A stretch of 64,000 nucleotides of DNA from CAYFJO01 sp964343305. Lineage in GTDB: Bacteria > Planctomycetota > Planctomycetia > Pirellulales > Pirellulaceae. Positions 1 through 7,943 of this stretch are shown here, piece after piece. Each line of letters opens with the position of its first letter. The stretch's first letter is position 1. The stretch lies in NCBI GenBank assembly GCA_964343305.1, contig CAYFJO010000012.1, positions 1-64,000 of the forward strand, read 5' to 3'. The translations under genes and the position numbers were made by a program. Under the pieces are notes generated by a model. It had not been told where the DNA came from, ran no database searches, and saw only the letters and a program-made list of their open reading frames with translations.

Positions 1-2
1 AC

Positions 3-680
3 AAGCGGCCCGAAGATGGGATCGTCCTCATCGACCAAGAGCGCTGCCGGGGCTATCGCAAGTGTATGGAAGGGTGCCCGTACAAAAAGCCGATGTATCG
101 CCCGACGACCCGAGTCGCCGAAAAGTGCATCGGTTGCTATCCACGCGTCGAGGGGAAAGACCCCGAGACCGAAGGACAGCCGATGGAAACCCGCTGCATG
201 GCTGCCTGCATCGGCCAGATTCGTTTGCAAGGGCTGGTCAAGATCGACGAGGACGGCTCGTGGGCCGAAGATCGGCAAAACCCGCTTTACTACCTCATCA
301 AGGTGGCCAAGGTGGCCCTGCCCCTCTATCCGCAGTTTGGCACCGAGCCCAACGGCTATTACATGCCGCCGCGCTGGGTGCCGCGCCCTTACTTGCGTCA
401 AATGTTTGGCCCTGGTGTTGACCAGGCTATCGACCGTTACGTGCTGCCTGATCGGGAACTGCTGGCTGTCCTGCAACTGTTCCGACGGTCCAATCGAATC
501 GTCTTCAAGTACGAGATTGAGGAAGGCCCCCTAGTCCATGAAACGGAACTCCACGGCAAACCGTTTTCCATGTACGACGATACGATCATCGCCTTTGGCA
601 AGGATGGACAGGAGCTATTCCGGACGAAGGTAGAAGAGCCCGTTCACGTGCGGCCGGGAAAACACCAGAACTCTATCTAA
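3..680 (+). CDS. Iron-sulfur beta subunit of a type II DMSO reductase-family enzyme (5-prime truncated)
   Basis: This is the C-terminal part of an electron-transfer subunit related to NarH, NxrB, DdhB and EbdB. Such subunits carry electrons between a molybdopterin catalytic subunit and a haem b or cytochrome partner through four Fe-S clusters. The reading frame is already open at the window edge and shows a cysteine cluster RCRGYRKCMEGCPYKK close to the start, then CIGCYPRVE and RCMAACIGQIR, which are the ferredoxin-type ligands of this family. The stretch PLYPQFGTEPNGYYMPP is typical of type II members. The stop codon is followed at once by the TorD-type chaperone gene, so the two are an operon. 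The missing N-terminus and the catalytic subunit should lie upstream of the window. The substrate (nitrate, nitrite, hydrocarbon or other) cannot be decided from this subunit alone. Confidence 0.88.
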   Translation, partial: KRPEDGIVLIDQERCRGYRKCMEGCPYKKPMYRPTTRVAEKCIGCYPRVEGKDPETEGQPMETRCMAACIGQIRLQGLVKIDEDGSWAEDRQNPLYYLIKVAKVALPLYPQFGTEPNGYYMPPRWVPRPYLRQMFGPGVDQAIDRYVLPDRELLAVLQLFRRSNRIVFKYEIEEGPLVHETELHGKPFSMYDDTIIAFGKDGQELFRTKVEEPVHVRPGKHQNSI

Positions 681-1538
681 ATGAACACCCGACCTCCCGA
701 GCGCAACCCAATGAACTCGCCAGCCCAATCCTCCAACAGTCCTCAGCATGCGAGTCAGCCGGGGACGGAAGAAGAGCAGTCACTAGCCCGCGCGCTGATC
801 TACCGTTTCCTGGCGGCGGGCTATCGCTATCCTGAAGGTGGTGCGACAAACGCCATCCACGAGCAGAGCCAGGCTATTTCGGAGGCCCTGGCTGTCCTGC
901 ACGATTCTTCCGATCATCGGCTCGCCGAGCGACTTGGCGAGTTGGTTGGGGCGGCAGGAAAAGATACTCCTGCTGAGTTGGAAAAGGAGTATGTTTCGTT
1001 GTTTAGCCACGCGGTACAAGGGCTCTGTCCTCTTTACGAGGCGGAATACGGCGAAAGCGACGAGCGGCTCCAGCAACCTCACGAACTATCTGACCTCGGT
1101 GCCTTTTACCGCGCATTCGGTTTGAAGCTGGGCGGTGGCGTCCACGAACGGGTCGATTTCGTCGCGGTGGAGTGCGAGTTTGCGGCATTTCTCTGTGTCA
1201 AGCAGGCGTATGCCGAGGAGCATGGCGATACGGCACTTGCGGAACTCACGATGGACGCCCAACAAAAATTTCTGCGCGATCATTTGGGCCGCTGGACGCC
1301 GGCGCTGGCCCGCAGGATCATCGACCAATCCGGCGACGACTCGTTCTACAACGCACTCGCTCGCTTCACGCTGGGCTACGTGACGGACGATTGCAAACGG
1401 CTGGGCGTTACGCCGGGCAAGGAACATTTGAAGCTGCGGCTTCCTCTGGCAGAAGCAGACGCTTGCCTGAGCTGTCCCATGGCACAAGAAAATGCCGAAG
1501 CGGATTCCGAGCTGGATTCTCCCTTAAAGATATTGTAG
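681..1538 (+). CDS. TorD/NarJ-type molybdoenzyme chaperone
   Basis: A cytoplasmic all-helical chaperone of the TorD/DmsD/NarJ superfamily, which binds the molybdopterin subunit and holds it back until the cofactor is inserted. The protein is 285 residues, somewhat long because of a polar N-terminal tail of about 35 residues rich in Pro, Ser and Gln. The family signature lies around residues 100-130, with YVSLFSHAVQGLCPLYEAEYGE resembling the usual Y-x-x-LF plus P-x-E-x-x-Y pattern (quoted in part: LCPLYEAEYGE). The ATG begins directly after the TAA of the Fe-S subunit gene; an in-frame ATG at 711 would remove ten residues and is an alternative start. Gene order beta subunit, then chaperone matches nar, ddh and ebd operons. 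Confidence 0.85.
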   Translation: MNTRPPERNPMNSPAQSSNSPQHASQPGTEEEQSLARALIYRFLAAGYRYPEGGATNAIHEQSQAISEALAVLHDSSDHRLAERLGELVGAAGKDTPAELEKEYVSLFSHAVQGLCPLYEAEYGESDERLQQPHELSDLGAFYRAFGLKLGGGVHERVDFVAVECEFAAFLCVKQAYAEEHGDTALAELTMDAQQKFLRDHLGRWTPALARRIIDQSGDDSFYNALARFTLGYVTDDCKRLGVTPGKEHLKLRLPLAEADACLSCPMAQENAEADSELDSPLKIL

Positions 1539-1541
1539 GCC

Positions 1542-2297
1542 ATGCATATCGAACTGGATCCCCAACTCCTCGAAGGGGTCGTCTTTCAGGAAATACGTCG
1601 CCGCGAGCAGCTCGGGGATCAGGCTGTCTTTCGAGATTACCGTGATCGGGTCGACGCGCTCTACGACCTTCCCGAGGATGAAGATCGAGAAATCGCCTTT
1701 CGGGATGTGCACGCCGATTTTTTTGGCCGGCTCGGCATGGAACAGACGGTCCGGAATCACCTGGATGAATTCCCCCTGCTGCACCAGAAGCTCGACCGGA
1801 TCAACTTCTTGAAAGCCCTGACGCGCAAGGACGAGGGCGCAGAGCTTTTCGTTCGTCAGGACGATGGAGTAGACGACGGGCAACACCGCGTGGCCGTGCT
1901 CCGCCTGCGAGCGGAGGCTTTTCTTGATACGCAAGGGTTCACGATGTTGATGCGGCGCGAACTCTATCATGTCTCGGACATGGTGGATCCGGCATTCGGC
2001 TACGAGCCGGATCTGGGAGATACCGGGGACGACGCTGCGCAGAAGAACTTGGTTCGGGATCGGTATCGTATTCTGTGGTCCCTTTACATCGACAGCCGAC
2101 TGGTCTGCGACGGTCGGGCGCTGGCCGCTATCCTCCAGCAAGGACGAGGCCTCTTGGAGAAGGCTTTTGGTTGTTTCGGCGACCAGCAGGCGAGTGCGGT
2201 TTTCGAAAAGGTATCCAACGCAAAGTCATTAACCCACGCGAATCTTCTGGCGCTGGCAAAGAACTGCGCGCCAACGCTGGCGACTAGCATTGGCTGA
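1542..2297 (+). CDS. Hypothetical protein, third gene of the molybdoenzyme operon
   Basis: A 251-residue protein with no signal peptide, no transmembrane segment and no motif I can name. It starts three bases after the chaperone stop codon, so it is almost certainly co-transcribed with the Fe-S subunit and chaperone genes. The N-terminal half is strongly acidic and charged (YRDRVDALYDLPEDEDREIAF), and residues 75-200 look like a mixed alpha/beta globular domain. It has no CxxCH haem motif and no Met/His-rich membrane helices, so it does not look like the cytochrome gamma subunit usual in these operons. A long open frame on the opposite strand (1524-2141) is a shadow; the plus-strand protein has the more natural composition and the tight operon spacing. 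Function unknown; an assembly or accessory role is only an inference from position. Confidence 0.72.
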   Translation: MHIELDPQLLEGVVFQEIRRREQLGDQAVFRDYRDRVDALYDLPEDEDREIAFRDVHADFFGRLGMEQTVRNHLDEFPLLHQKLDRINFLKALTRKDEGAELFVRQDDGVDDGQHRVAVLRLRAEAFLDTQGFTMLMRRELYHVSDMVDPAFGYEPDLGDTGDDAAQKNLVRDRYRILWSLYIDSRLVCDGRALAAILQQGRGLLEKAFGCFGDQQASAVFEKVSNAKSLTHANLLALAKNCAPTLATSIG

Positions 2298-2552
2298 ACA
2301 CTTGTCATCGGCATCTGCCATGGCGGACCAATTGTGTGAAGCTGGTCGCAGTCGGAGTGACAGCGGCTGACGTTGGTCGGCTGCTCGCGCGACAACTGCT
2401 TAGGCAATGAAAACCGTGCACGATTCTATGAAGCCGTCGGCGGCTTCGGTCGGTGTACGGCTGGTTTTCTAGCTATTTGAGTCACGAACTACCGACTTTC
2501 GTCGGCAGTTTGTCAATCAGATGTGGGTAACAGTCAGGCAGAAGGGCCCCTC

Positions 2553-3956
2553 CTACAGCTCGTTAGCTCCCACTACATCTCGCCAGGTCTCTTCGCAGCC
2601 TTCGCGATAGAAGATGTTGTAAGTATCAAACGGAATGATGCGGTTGTCGTTGGGATGGACGAAGTGGACGCACGCTTTCTTGACCGAGCGAACGTCCAAG
2701 TCATAACAGTCCATGAACTTCATGATGGTCACGCGGAAGACGTTTTCGTAAGTCAAACCGTCCAGCAGTTGCACTTGAGGGAGACAGCACAACAAGTTTT
2801 GTAGATGGACTTGTCCTGACTCAGGTGAATTGGCGGCGCTGAACAATCGGATCATGTGGTCGCGCAGGGCATCTGAACGTTCGAACGATATCGTCGCGCC
2901 AGCAGCGCCCGCAAGCTGGTCGAGATCCACGTAGCGGGTCAGTGGATGCACATCTCCATCGACTTTCAGCGCATAGGCCATCGCAACACAATCGGGATGG
3001 CAGGGTACGGGAATCACGTCCTCGGAACTGAAGACGTCACTTTGCTCCAGCAGGTTGTCGCGGACCTCGGTCAGCGTCAGGCGGTGCTTGGCTGGTTCGA
3101 AGTTGGCAACGCGGCCTGCGATCTGGATTGGTTGGAACGTTACACCTCGCACGCATGGCTGTTCGAGGGCATATTCCACGATCTCACCAAGCTCGCCGTC
3201 GTTGAGTCCCTTCTTGACTACCACAACGAGATTTGTCGAGATGCCGAATTCGTTCAGATGATCGATGGCGGCTCGTCGCACATCCCGCAAGTCGACACCG
3301 CGTAATTCCTCGAGCGAGCTTGTGTGCAAAGAATCGAACTGCAAATAAACTTCAAAACCCTGTTTGTAAGTCGCCAGGCGTTCAACGAAATCGCGATCCT
3401 CGCCAATCTTGACGCCGTTGGTGTTGAGCATCAAGTGTTGGATTGGCCGCTGGCGGGCCGCGTCAAGGATCGCAAAGAATTCCGGATGCATGGCCGGTTC
3501 GCCGCCGCTGATTTGGACAATGCTGGGATGGCCTTCATTGGCGACAATCGCATCAAACATCGACTCGATCTGCTCCAGCGATCGATGCGGGCTGCGAGCG
3601 GGTGAAGAATCGGCATAACAGATCGGGCAAGTCAGATTGCAACGGTCGGTGACTTCGACGATCGCCAGGCAACTGTGTTGTTCATGATCTGGACAAAGTC
3701 CGCAATCGTAGGGGCAACCGTGTTGGATCTTTGTGTTAAACCGCAATGGCATTTCCGACGGCCGCTCGATGGACCGCGCACGTCTGTAATAGTCTGCATC
3801 CGTGGCGATGAGAACCTCTTCCGCTCCATGGCGGGAGCAATGCTTGAGCATATAGATGCGACCATCACGCTGAACAACCTTGGCTTCCACCTTCGCCAGG
3901 CAGCGCGAGCAGATGCTATTGGTCAATTCCAGAAAAGTATATGGCCGTGTTCGCAT
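2553..3956 (-). CDS. Radical SAM protein of the Tes/MJ0619-like group
   Basis: A 467-residue radical SAM enzyme. The 4Fe-4S/SAM motif is C106-x3-C110-x2-C113 (RCNLTCPICYAD), preceded by two further cysteine groups, C16-x2-C19 and the cluster CPYDCGLC at 81-88. A GGEP motif (ISGGEPAMHP) follows. This arrangement of N-terminal zinc-finger-like and extra Cys clusters before the radical SAM core is characteristic of the family typified by archaeal MJ0619, which includes tetraether lipid synthase (Tes). The frame is open further upstream to 4259, but that extension is low-complexity intergenic sequence; the ATG at 3956 begins MRTRPYTFLELTNSIC, where family homology starts. It is a single gene, divergent from the genes to its right. 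Lipid cross-linking is possible but unproven; other MJ0619-like enzymes act on different carbon centres. Confidence 0.8.
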   Translation of the reverse strand: MRTRPYTFLELTNSICSRCLAKVEAKVVQRDGRIYMLKHCSRHGAEEVLIATDADYYRRARSIERPSEMPLRFNTKIQHGCPYDCGLCPDHEQHSCLAIVEVTDRCNLTCPICYADSSPARSPHRSLEQIESMFDAIVANEGHPSIVQISGGEPAMHPEFFAILDAARQRPIQHLMLNTNGVKIGEDRDFVERLATYKQGFEVYLQFDSLHTSSLEELRGVDLRDVRRAAIDHLNEFGISTNLVVVVKKGLNDGELGEIVEYALEQPCVRGVTFQPIQIAGRVANFEPAKHRLTLTEVRDNLLEQSDVFSSEDVIPVPCHPDCVAMAYALKVDGDVHPLTRYVDLDQLAGAAGATISFERSDALRDHMIRLFSAANSPESGQVHLQNLLCCLPQVQLLDGLTYENVFRVTIMKFMDCYDLDVRSVKKACVHFVHPNDNRIIPFDTYNIFYREGCEETWRDVVGANEL

Positions 3957-4407
3957 GGTCGTGCTCGTTTGCGTTAACGGATTTGCCGCGGCGATTGCAA
4001 ATAGTAATTCGGGATGCGATCGTCCAAGTGGCGGATGTGGTGAAGACCGATGTTTGCGGTGACCCATTGCAGGATCTTCGGCAGCCGGTATTACGACGTA
4101 GCCGAACCGCAACCAAATTCGAAATCCGAATATCGAAATCCGAAACAAATTCGAATTGTGAAAATATAAATGACCAAAACGCCCAGGGACAGCAAACTTG
4201 TAATCGTCATTGGGTACTTTGTAAGGCGTGGAGGTGGATCCGTGTGGTAACTGTGTCAAACGTCCCGCAGCTAATTGGTTCTAGAGTAGACAACCTGATC
4301 TTCGTCTCCATAATATATGAAAACATTTCAATCCTGAGCAGCAGGTTGAACTAATCGAGACGGCCAAATCACTCGCAAAAGTGCCACAATATTGAGGCGT
4401 TGATTCT
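3957..4407. other. Intergenic region without a gene
   Basis: About 450 bases between the divergent radical SAM gene and the decayed GH2 gene. It should contain the radical SAM promoter. It holds the AT-rich repeat described at 4115-4165. I see no further coding signal, no tRNA and no strong hairpin. Confidence 0.5.
4115..4165. repeat. AT-rich degenerate direct repeat, CGAAATCCGAA type
   Basis: The unit CGAAATCCGAA occurs twice, 17 bases apart, flanked on both sides by AATTCGAA-like half units. The block lies wholly between genes, upstream of the radical SAM gene, and accounts for the spurious N-terminal extension of that frame (it reads as FRISIFGFRI). Similar blocks are common between genes in several bacterial phyla; whether this one has a function is unknown. 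Confidence 0.5.
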
Positions 4408-4707
4408 ATGACACGGCTGAACACTACTCTTTGGCTTTGCATCGGGGTAATCTTTGTGGCGGGTTTTCACAGCAGTGCGGCAGCCGCCGAGTGGCGAGCG
4501 GCCGATGGTCCGCTGGTGACGCGTTGGGCAAAGAAGGTTTCGCCCGACATCATGCACGCGGAACACCCTCGCCCGCAGATGGTCCGCACCAACTGGAAGA
4601 CGCCCGACATTTGGCCCCGCCGCGAGTTTGAGCTGAAAGAGGGCCTCTTCATCCGTGTGCTTTATCCGTTCGGGCCGAAAAAGGAACACGTCGTATGCCT
4701 ACCATGA
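4408..4707 (+). pseudogene. Remnant of a secreted glycoside hydrolase family 2-type protein
   Basis: The frame begins with a good signal peptide (about residues 1-27, ending SSAAAA) followed by residues that match the usual start of planctomycete beta-galactosidase-like GH2 proteins: PLVTRWAKKVSPD then HPRPQMVRTNW. In intact relatives this is followed by the NLNGLW jelly-roll segment. Here it jumps straight to KTPDIWPRREFEL, which resembles a later beta strand of the same sugar-binding domain, and then stops after 99 residues. So an internal deletion and a C-terminal truncation are both inferred, and no catalytic barrel remains. The last 13 bases overlap the methyltransferase start. It could still express a short secreted peptide, but an enzyme is ruled out by length. 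The assignment rests on remembered family patterns. Confidence 0.55.
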
Positions 4708-5567
4708 TTGATGAGTTGTTGCGAGGCGGACCTGTCGTCACTGATGGTGCGTGGGGAACGCAATTGCAAGCGCGCGGTCTGCCGAGCGGGGATTGTCCCG
4801 ACGAGTGGAATCTGTCGCATCCTGATCAAGTCGAAGAGGTGCCGCGAGCGTACGTTGAGGCGGGAAGTCAGATTGTCCTGACCAATACGTTCCGCGCGAA
4901 CCGTCTGGCGTTGGCGGGATGCGATCTGGCTGAAAAAACGGAAGAGATCAATCGAGCCGGAGGAGAGATTTCGCTACGTGCGGCCGGCGGGCAGGCGCGA
5001 GTTTTTGGGTCCATCGGACCAAGCGGCATGATGCTGCTGACAGGCCAGGTTACCGAAGCGGAATTGCAGGACGCCTTTGCACAGCAGGCCGAGGCACTGG
5101 CGGCTGCGGGTGTCGACGCGCTGGTGATTGAAACGATGTCGGACCTGGCCGAGGCCAAGCTGGCTTTGGCCGCGGCAATGGCGACGGGGCTTCCTGTCGT
5201 CGCTTGCATGGTGTTCGACAGCGGCAAGCAATTGGATCGCACGATGATGGGCAATACGGCTGAGCAGATCGCCCGCGAACTGGCGGCTGGTGGTGCGGCC
5301 GTGATCGGCGCGAATTGCGGGCAAGGGATCGATTCCTATGTGGAAGTGTGTCGGCAGTTGCGCGGCGCGACGGATCGCCCCATCTGGATCAAGGCCAATG
5401 CCGGCGTCCCCGAAATGGACGGCGACCGGGTTGTTTATCGTACGACGCCGGAAGGGTTCGGCGCACACGGTCCCGCGTTGGTCGAGGCGGGTGCAAGTTT
5501 CGTTGGCGGCTGCTGCGGAACCGGGCCGGAGTTCATCGCGGCGCTTAAACGACAAATCAATTCGTAA
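4695..5567 (+). CDS. Homocysteine S-methyltransferase family protein
   Basis: A 290-residue (betaine-) homocysteine S-methyltransferase barrel, the same fold as the N-terminal module of MetH and as MmuM/BhmT. The three zinc ligands are visible: C208 in GANCGQG and C273-C274 in GGCCGTGP. Upstream motifs TDGAWGTQLQ and TNTFRAN are typical of the homocysteine-binding barrel. It is cytoplasmic and stands alone without cobalamin or folate domains, so the methyl donor would be S-methylmethionine, betaine or another small molecule, or a separate corrinoid protein. The start overlaps the end of the GH2 remnant; an ATG nine bases downstream (4704) is equally possible. Family assignment is firm, donor unknown. 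Confidence 0.9.
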   Translation: MPTMIDELLRGGPVVTDGAWGTQLQARGLPSGDCPDEWNLSHPDQVEEVPRAYVEAGSQIVLTNTFRANRLALAGCDLAEKTEEINRAGGEISLRAAGGQARVFGSIGPSGMMLLTGQVTEAELQDAFAQQAEALAAAGVDALVIETMSDLAEAKLALAAAMATGLPVVACMVFDSGKQLDRTMMGNTAEQIARELAAGGAAVIGANCGQGIDSYVEVCRQLRGATDRPIWIKANAGVPEMDGDRVVYRTTPEGFGAHGPALVEAGASFVGGCCGTGPEFIAALKRQINS

Positions 5568-5921
5568 CGCGTGCCCTTTTTCTCAACGTATTTAGACAAC
5601 AACGAATGAGCGCGCGTCCGTCATTTGCTGATCCTTTAATTCGTTGGGCGTCAGGTAGCCACAAGTTGCCGTGCCAACGCGTCCATCAAATCTGGCTGGA
5701 CTTCGCCGAGCATCTGATAAGGCTCGATCACCTTGACGGGTGTGCCGGGCTTGTCGAGTTCCAATGCTTGCCGCGGCAGATAGACCGATGCGACGTGCAT
5801 TCCGCTCGTCGGCGCCCCACCGAGATCGAGCGGTGTGTCATCTGGTTCACCGTGGTTGGCGGCACCAGATTTGCGGCAATACAAGCCACATTGTTGAGGG
5901 CTCGATCTCCAAGGACGTAAC
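5568..5921. other. Intergenic region with a possible gene fragment on the minus strand
   Basis: About 350 bases between the methyltransferase and phnW. On the minus strand, from about 5830 down to a stop at 5651, there is a protein-like stretch of about 55 residues (HVASVYLPRQALEL and DLMDALARQLVAT are samples) that has no start signal of its own and reads like the C-terminal end of a lost gene. I do not recognise the family. The right-hand end carries an AAGGA Shine-Dalgarno (about 5910) for phnW. Confidence 0.35.
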
Positions 5922-7037
5922 ATGGACAACGATATTCCGTATCTGCTTTTGACGCCCGGTCCGCTGACCACTTCACGAACTGTTCGCCAGGCCATGCAGT
6001 GCGACTACTCGACTTGGGACTCGGACTACAACGAACTGGTTGAGCAAATCAGGAGGCGACTTGTCACCTTGGCAACTCAGCAGGACGGGTACACGTCGGT
6101 GCTGCTGCCGGGAAGTGGGACGTTTTCTGTCGAAGCGACTCTTGGTTCTGTCATTCCGCCGGACGGATGTGTGTTGATTGTCAACAACGGGGCCTATGGA
6201 GCCAGGATGGTGCAGATCGCGAGACGGCTGGAAATCGATCATGTCGAGATTGCCCACACCGAGACGGATTCACCGGATCTGGCTCGTATCGAAGCGGCGC
6301 TCAAGGACGACGCTGCGATCACACACATCGCGATGGTTCATTGTGAAACGACGACCGGAATGCTGAACCCTGCGCCGGCGGTCGGCGAGTTAGCCGCCCG
6401 CTTCGACAAGCGTTTCATCCTGGATGCCATGTCGTCGTTTGGCGGAATCCCGTTGACGATGGAAGGCTTGCACGTCGATTACCTGATATCGTCCGCGAAC
6501 AAGTGTATCCAAGGCGTGCCCGGTTTCGGTTTTGTGATCGCTCGACGATCAGCGCTTGAGCAGACCCAAGGGTGGGCACGTTCGTTGAGCCTCGATTTGT
6601 ACGACCAGTGGCATGAAATGGAAGTGAACCACGGCAAATGGAGATACACCTCGCCGACTCACACCGTGCGTGCCTTTTCCCAAGCTCTCGGTGAGTTGAA
6701 GACCGAAGGGGGCGTAGCGCTTCGATACGCCCGCTACTGCGAGAATCACAAGCGTCTCGTTTCCGGGATGGAGCACCTGGGCTTCAAAACTTTGCTGCCG
6801 GCGCTGCTGCAATCACCAATCATCACGTCGTTCTATTTTCCCGAGCATCCCAATTTCACATTCTCGGAATTCTACGACAGGCTAAAGTCGCGCCGATTTG
6901 TCATCTACCCTGGTAAGGTGACGAACGCCGAGACATTTCGCATTGGCAACATCGGCCATGTCTTTCCTGACGATATCGACGCACTGATTCAGAACATAAG
7001 TGAAGTGATAGAAGAGATGAACATTCAAATGCGATAG
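5922..7037 (+). CDS. phnW: 2-aminoethylphosphonate--pyruvate transaminase
   Basis: A 371-residue PLP-dependent class V aminotransferase that moves the amino group of 2-aminoethylphosphonate to pyruvate, giving phosphonoacetaldehyde and alanine. The N-terminus LLLTPGPLTTSRTVRQAM and the WDSDYNELV segment are diagnostic for PhnW among class V enzymes. The PLP lysine is K194 in SSANKCIQGVPGFGF, and D168 in ILDAMSSFGG is the pyridine-nitrogen aspartate. Length is normal. An AAGGA Shine-Dalgarno precedes the ATG. No phosphonoacetaldehyde hydrolase (PhnX) or dehydrogenase lies next to it, so the second step must be encoded elsewhere. The related PEP-mutase-family gene at 31878-32741 is 25 kb away and need not be linked. 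Confidence 0.9.
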   Translation: MDNDIPYLLLTPGPLTTSRTVRQAMQCDYSTWDSDYNELVEQIRRRLVTLATQQDGYTSVLLPGSGTFSVEATLGSVIPPDGCVLIVNNGAYGARMVQIARRLEIDHVEIAHTETDSPDLARIEAALKDDAAITHIAMVHCETTTGMLNPAPAVGELAARFDKRFILDAMSSFGGIPLTMEGLHVDYLISSANKCIQGVPGFGFVIARRSALEQTQGWARSLSLDLYDQWHEMEVNHGKWRYTSPTHTVRAFSQALGELKTEGGVALRYARYCENHKRLVSGMEHLGFKTLLPALLQSPIITSFYFPEHPNFTFSEFYDRLKSRRFVIYPGKVTNAETFRIGNIGHVFPDDIDALIQNISEVIEEMNIQMR

Positions 7038-7943
7038 TTCGTCACACAACTTCGTTGGTCTCTGGCCCAAACCCGTAGCTGCGTTCGCCAGAGCGGAAAT
7101 CATGATGCCTGTTACCAGAGTCTTGTAACGATCGAGTATGCCTTTTGGCCCCGTCGCAGCAAACAACGCGAATCAAGTGGGTCCGTTGTGGTCGATCCAG
7201 GGGAGTTGAAATGAATTTGAACTTGGCCAACCGATAGTCGCGGGGCTTTGGATTAAGGAATTCGGCCGCCTCGCCGTTACCAGCGCCCGTTGGCAGGTGT
7301 GCGAAACGGACCAGCGACTGCGCGCGGAGCGTGCTGATTCGCGCGCTTTGTCATCTCGACAGGCAACGCTATCCAGTATTTTCGCCCTGGGACGGGCTCA
7401 TTGTCCCGTCGAAATGTATCATGATTCGGTCGGGCCAAGCCCAGGTCCAGTAATCGGTTGAGTGATTGCGTTTGCGATTTACTTGGTTCACATCGCGCCG
7501 CCAGCCACATTCCAGGGCTTTGAGTACCTCGCTGCGTAGACGCGCGAACGCGGCGCTCGTGTACATCCGGTGGAGTCCAATACGACGTGCCGCAAACCGA
7601 CGTTCCACCGCTGTGTTTGCTGGTCGCCGCCAGTGAGCACCTTGCGAGCATTCGGCGTTCGACAAATCGCCCTGTAACAATCATCGATCACGTCTTTCAG
7701 AAACGGCTCGACGGCTGGACCTGCGTTTCGAACATTGTCCACGGCTGGGTCGTTGCAGCCGTGTAAATTTGCAGTTCCTCTTAGATTTGAAATAGGTCGT
7801 CGAGGTTCATTGTCTCAGTTTGGCCGAACATCGAAACAGAAGCGGCAGCATCCTTTGCACGTTTCATGCCTCCCCCGGGCTTGGCACGGATTATGCAGGC
7901 TCGCGTGGACCAAAACTCTCACCCCAATCCTGGAGAAATGGTA
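7038..7943. other. Long gene-poor region
   Basis: About 900 bases with no convincing gene. Several overlapping open frames exist on the minus strand between 7277 and 7742 (84-135 residues), but they lie in two competing frames, are rich in Arg, Trp and Cys, and neither shows a family motif or a ribosome-binding site. The pattern suits decayed coding sequence with frameshifts. I cannot name the parent gene. Confidence 0.45.

Noticed and set aside
1524..2141. 205-codon minus-strand frame opposite the third molybdoenzyme-operon gene
   Set aside because: The plus-strand frame has operon spacing and better composition; the minus frame has no start site. This rejection is less certain than the others because the plus-strand protein is itself unknown.
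2298..2552. Possible terminator between the molybdoenzyme operon and the radical SAM gene
   Set aside because: GAAGCCGTCGGCGGCTTC at about 2430-2447 is a short stem but no U run follows it in either direction, so it was not listed.
4155..4175. TTGTGAAAATATAAATGA as a Rex operator
   Set aside because: Only the left half-site TTGTGAA fits; the right half TTCACAA is missing.
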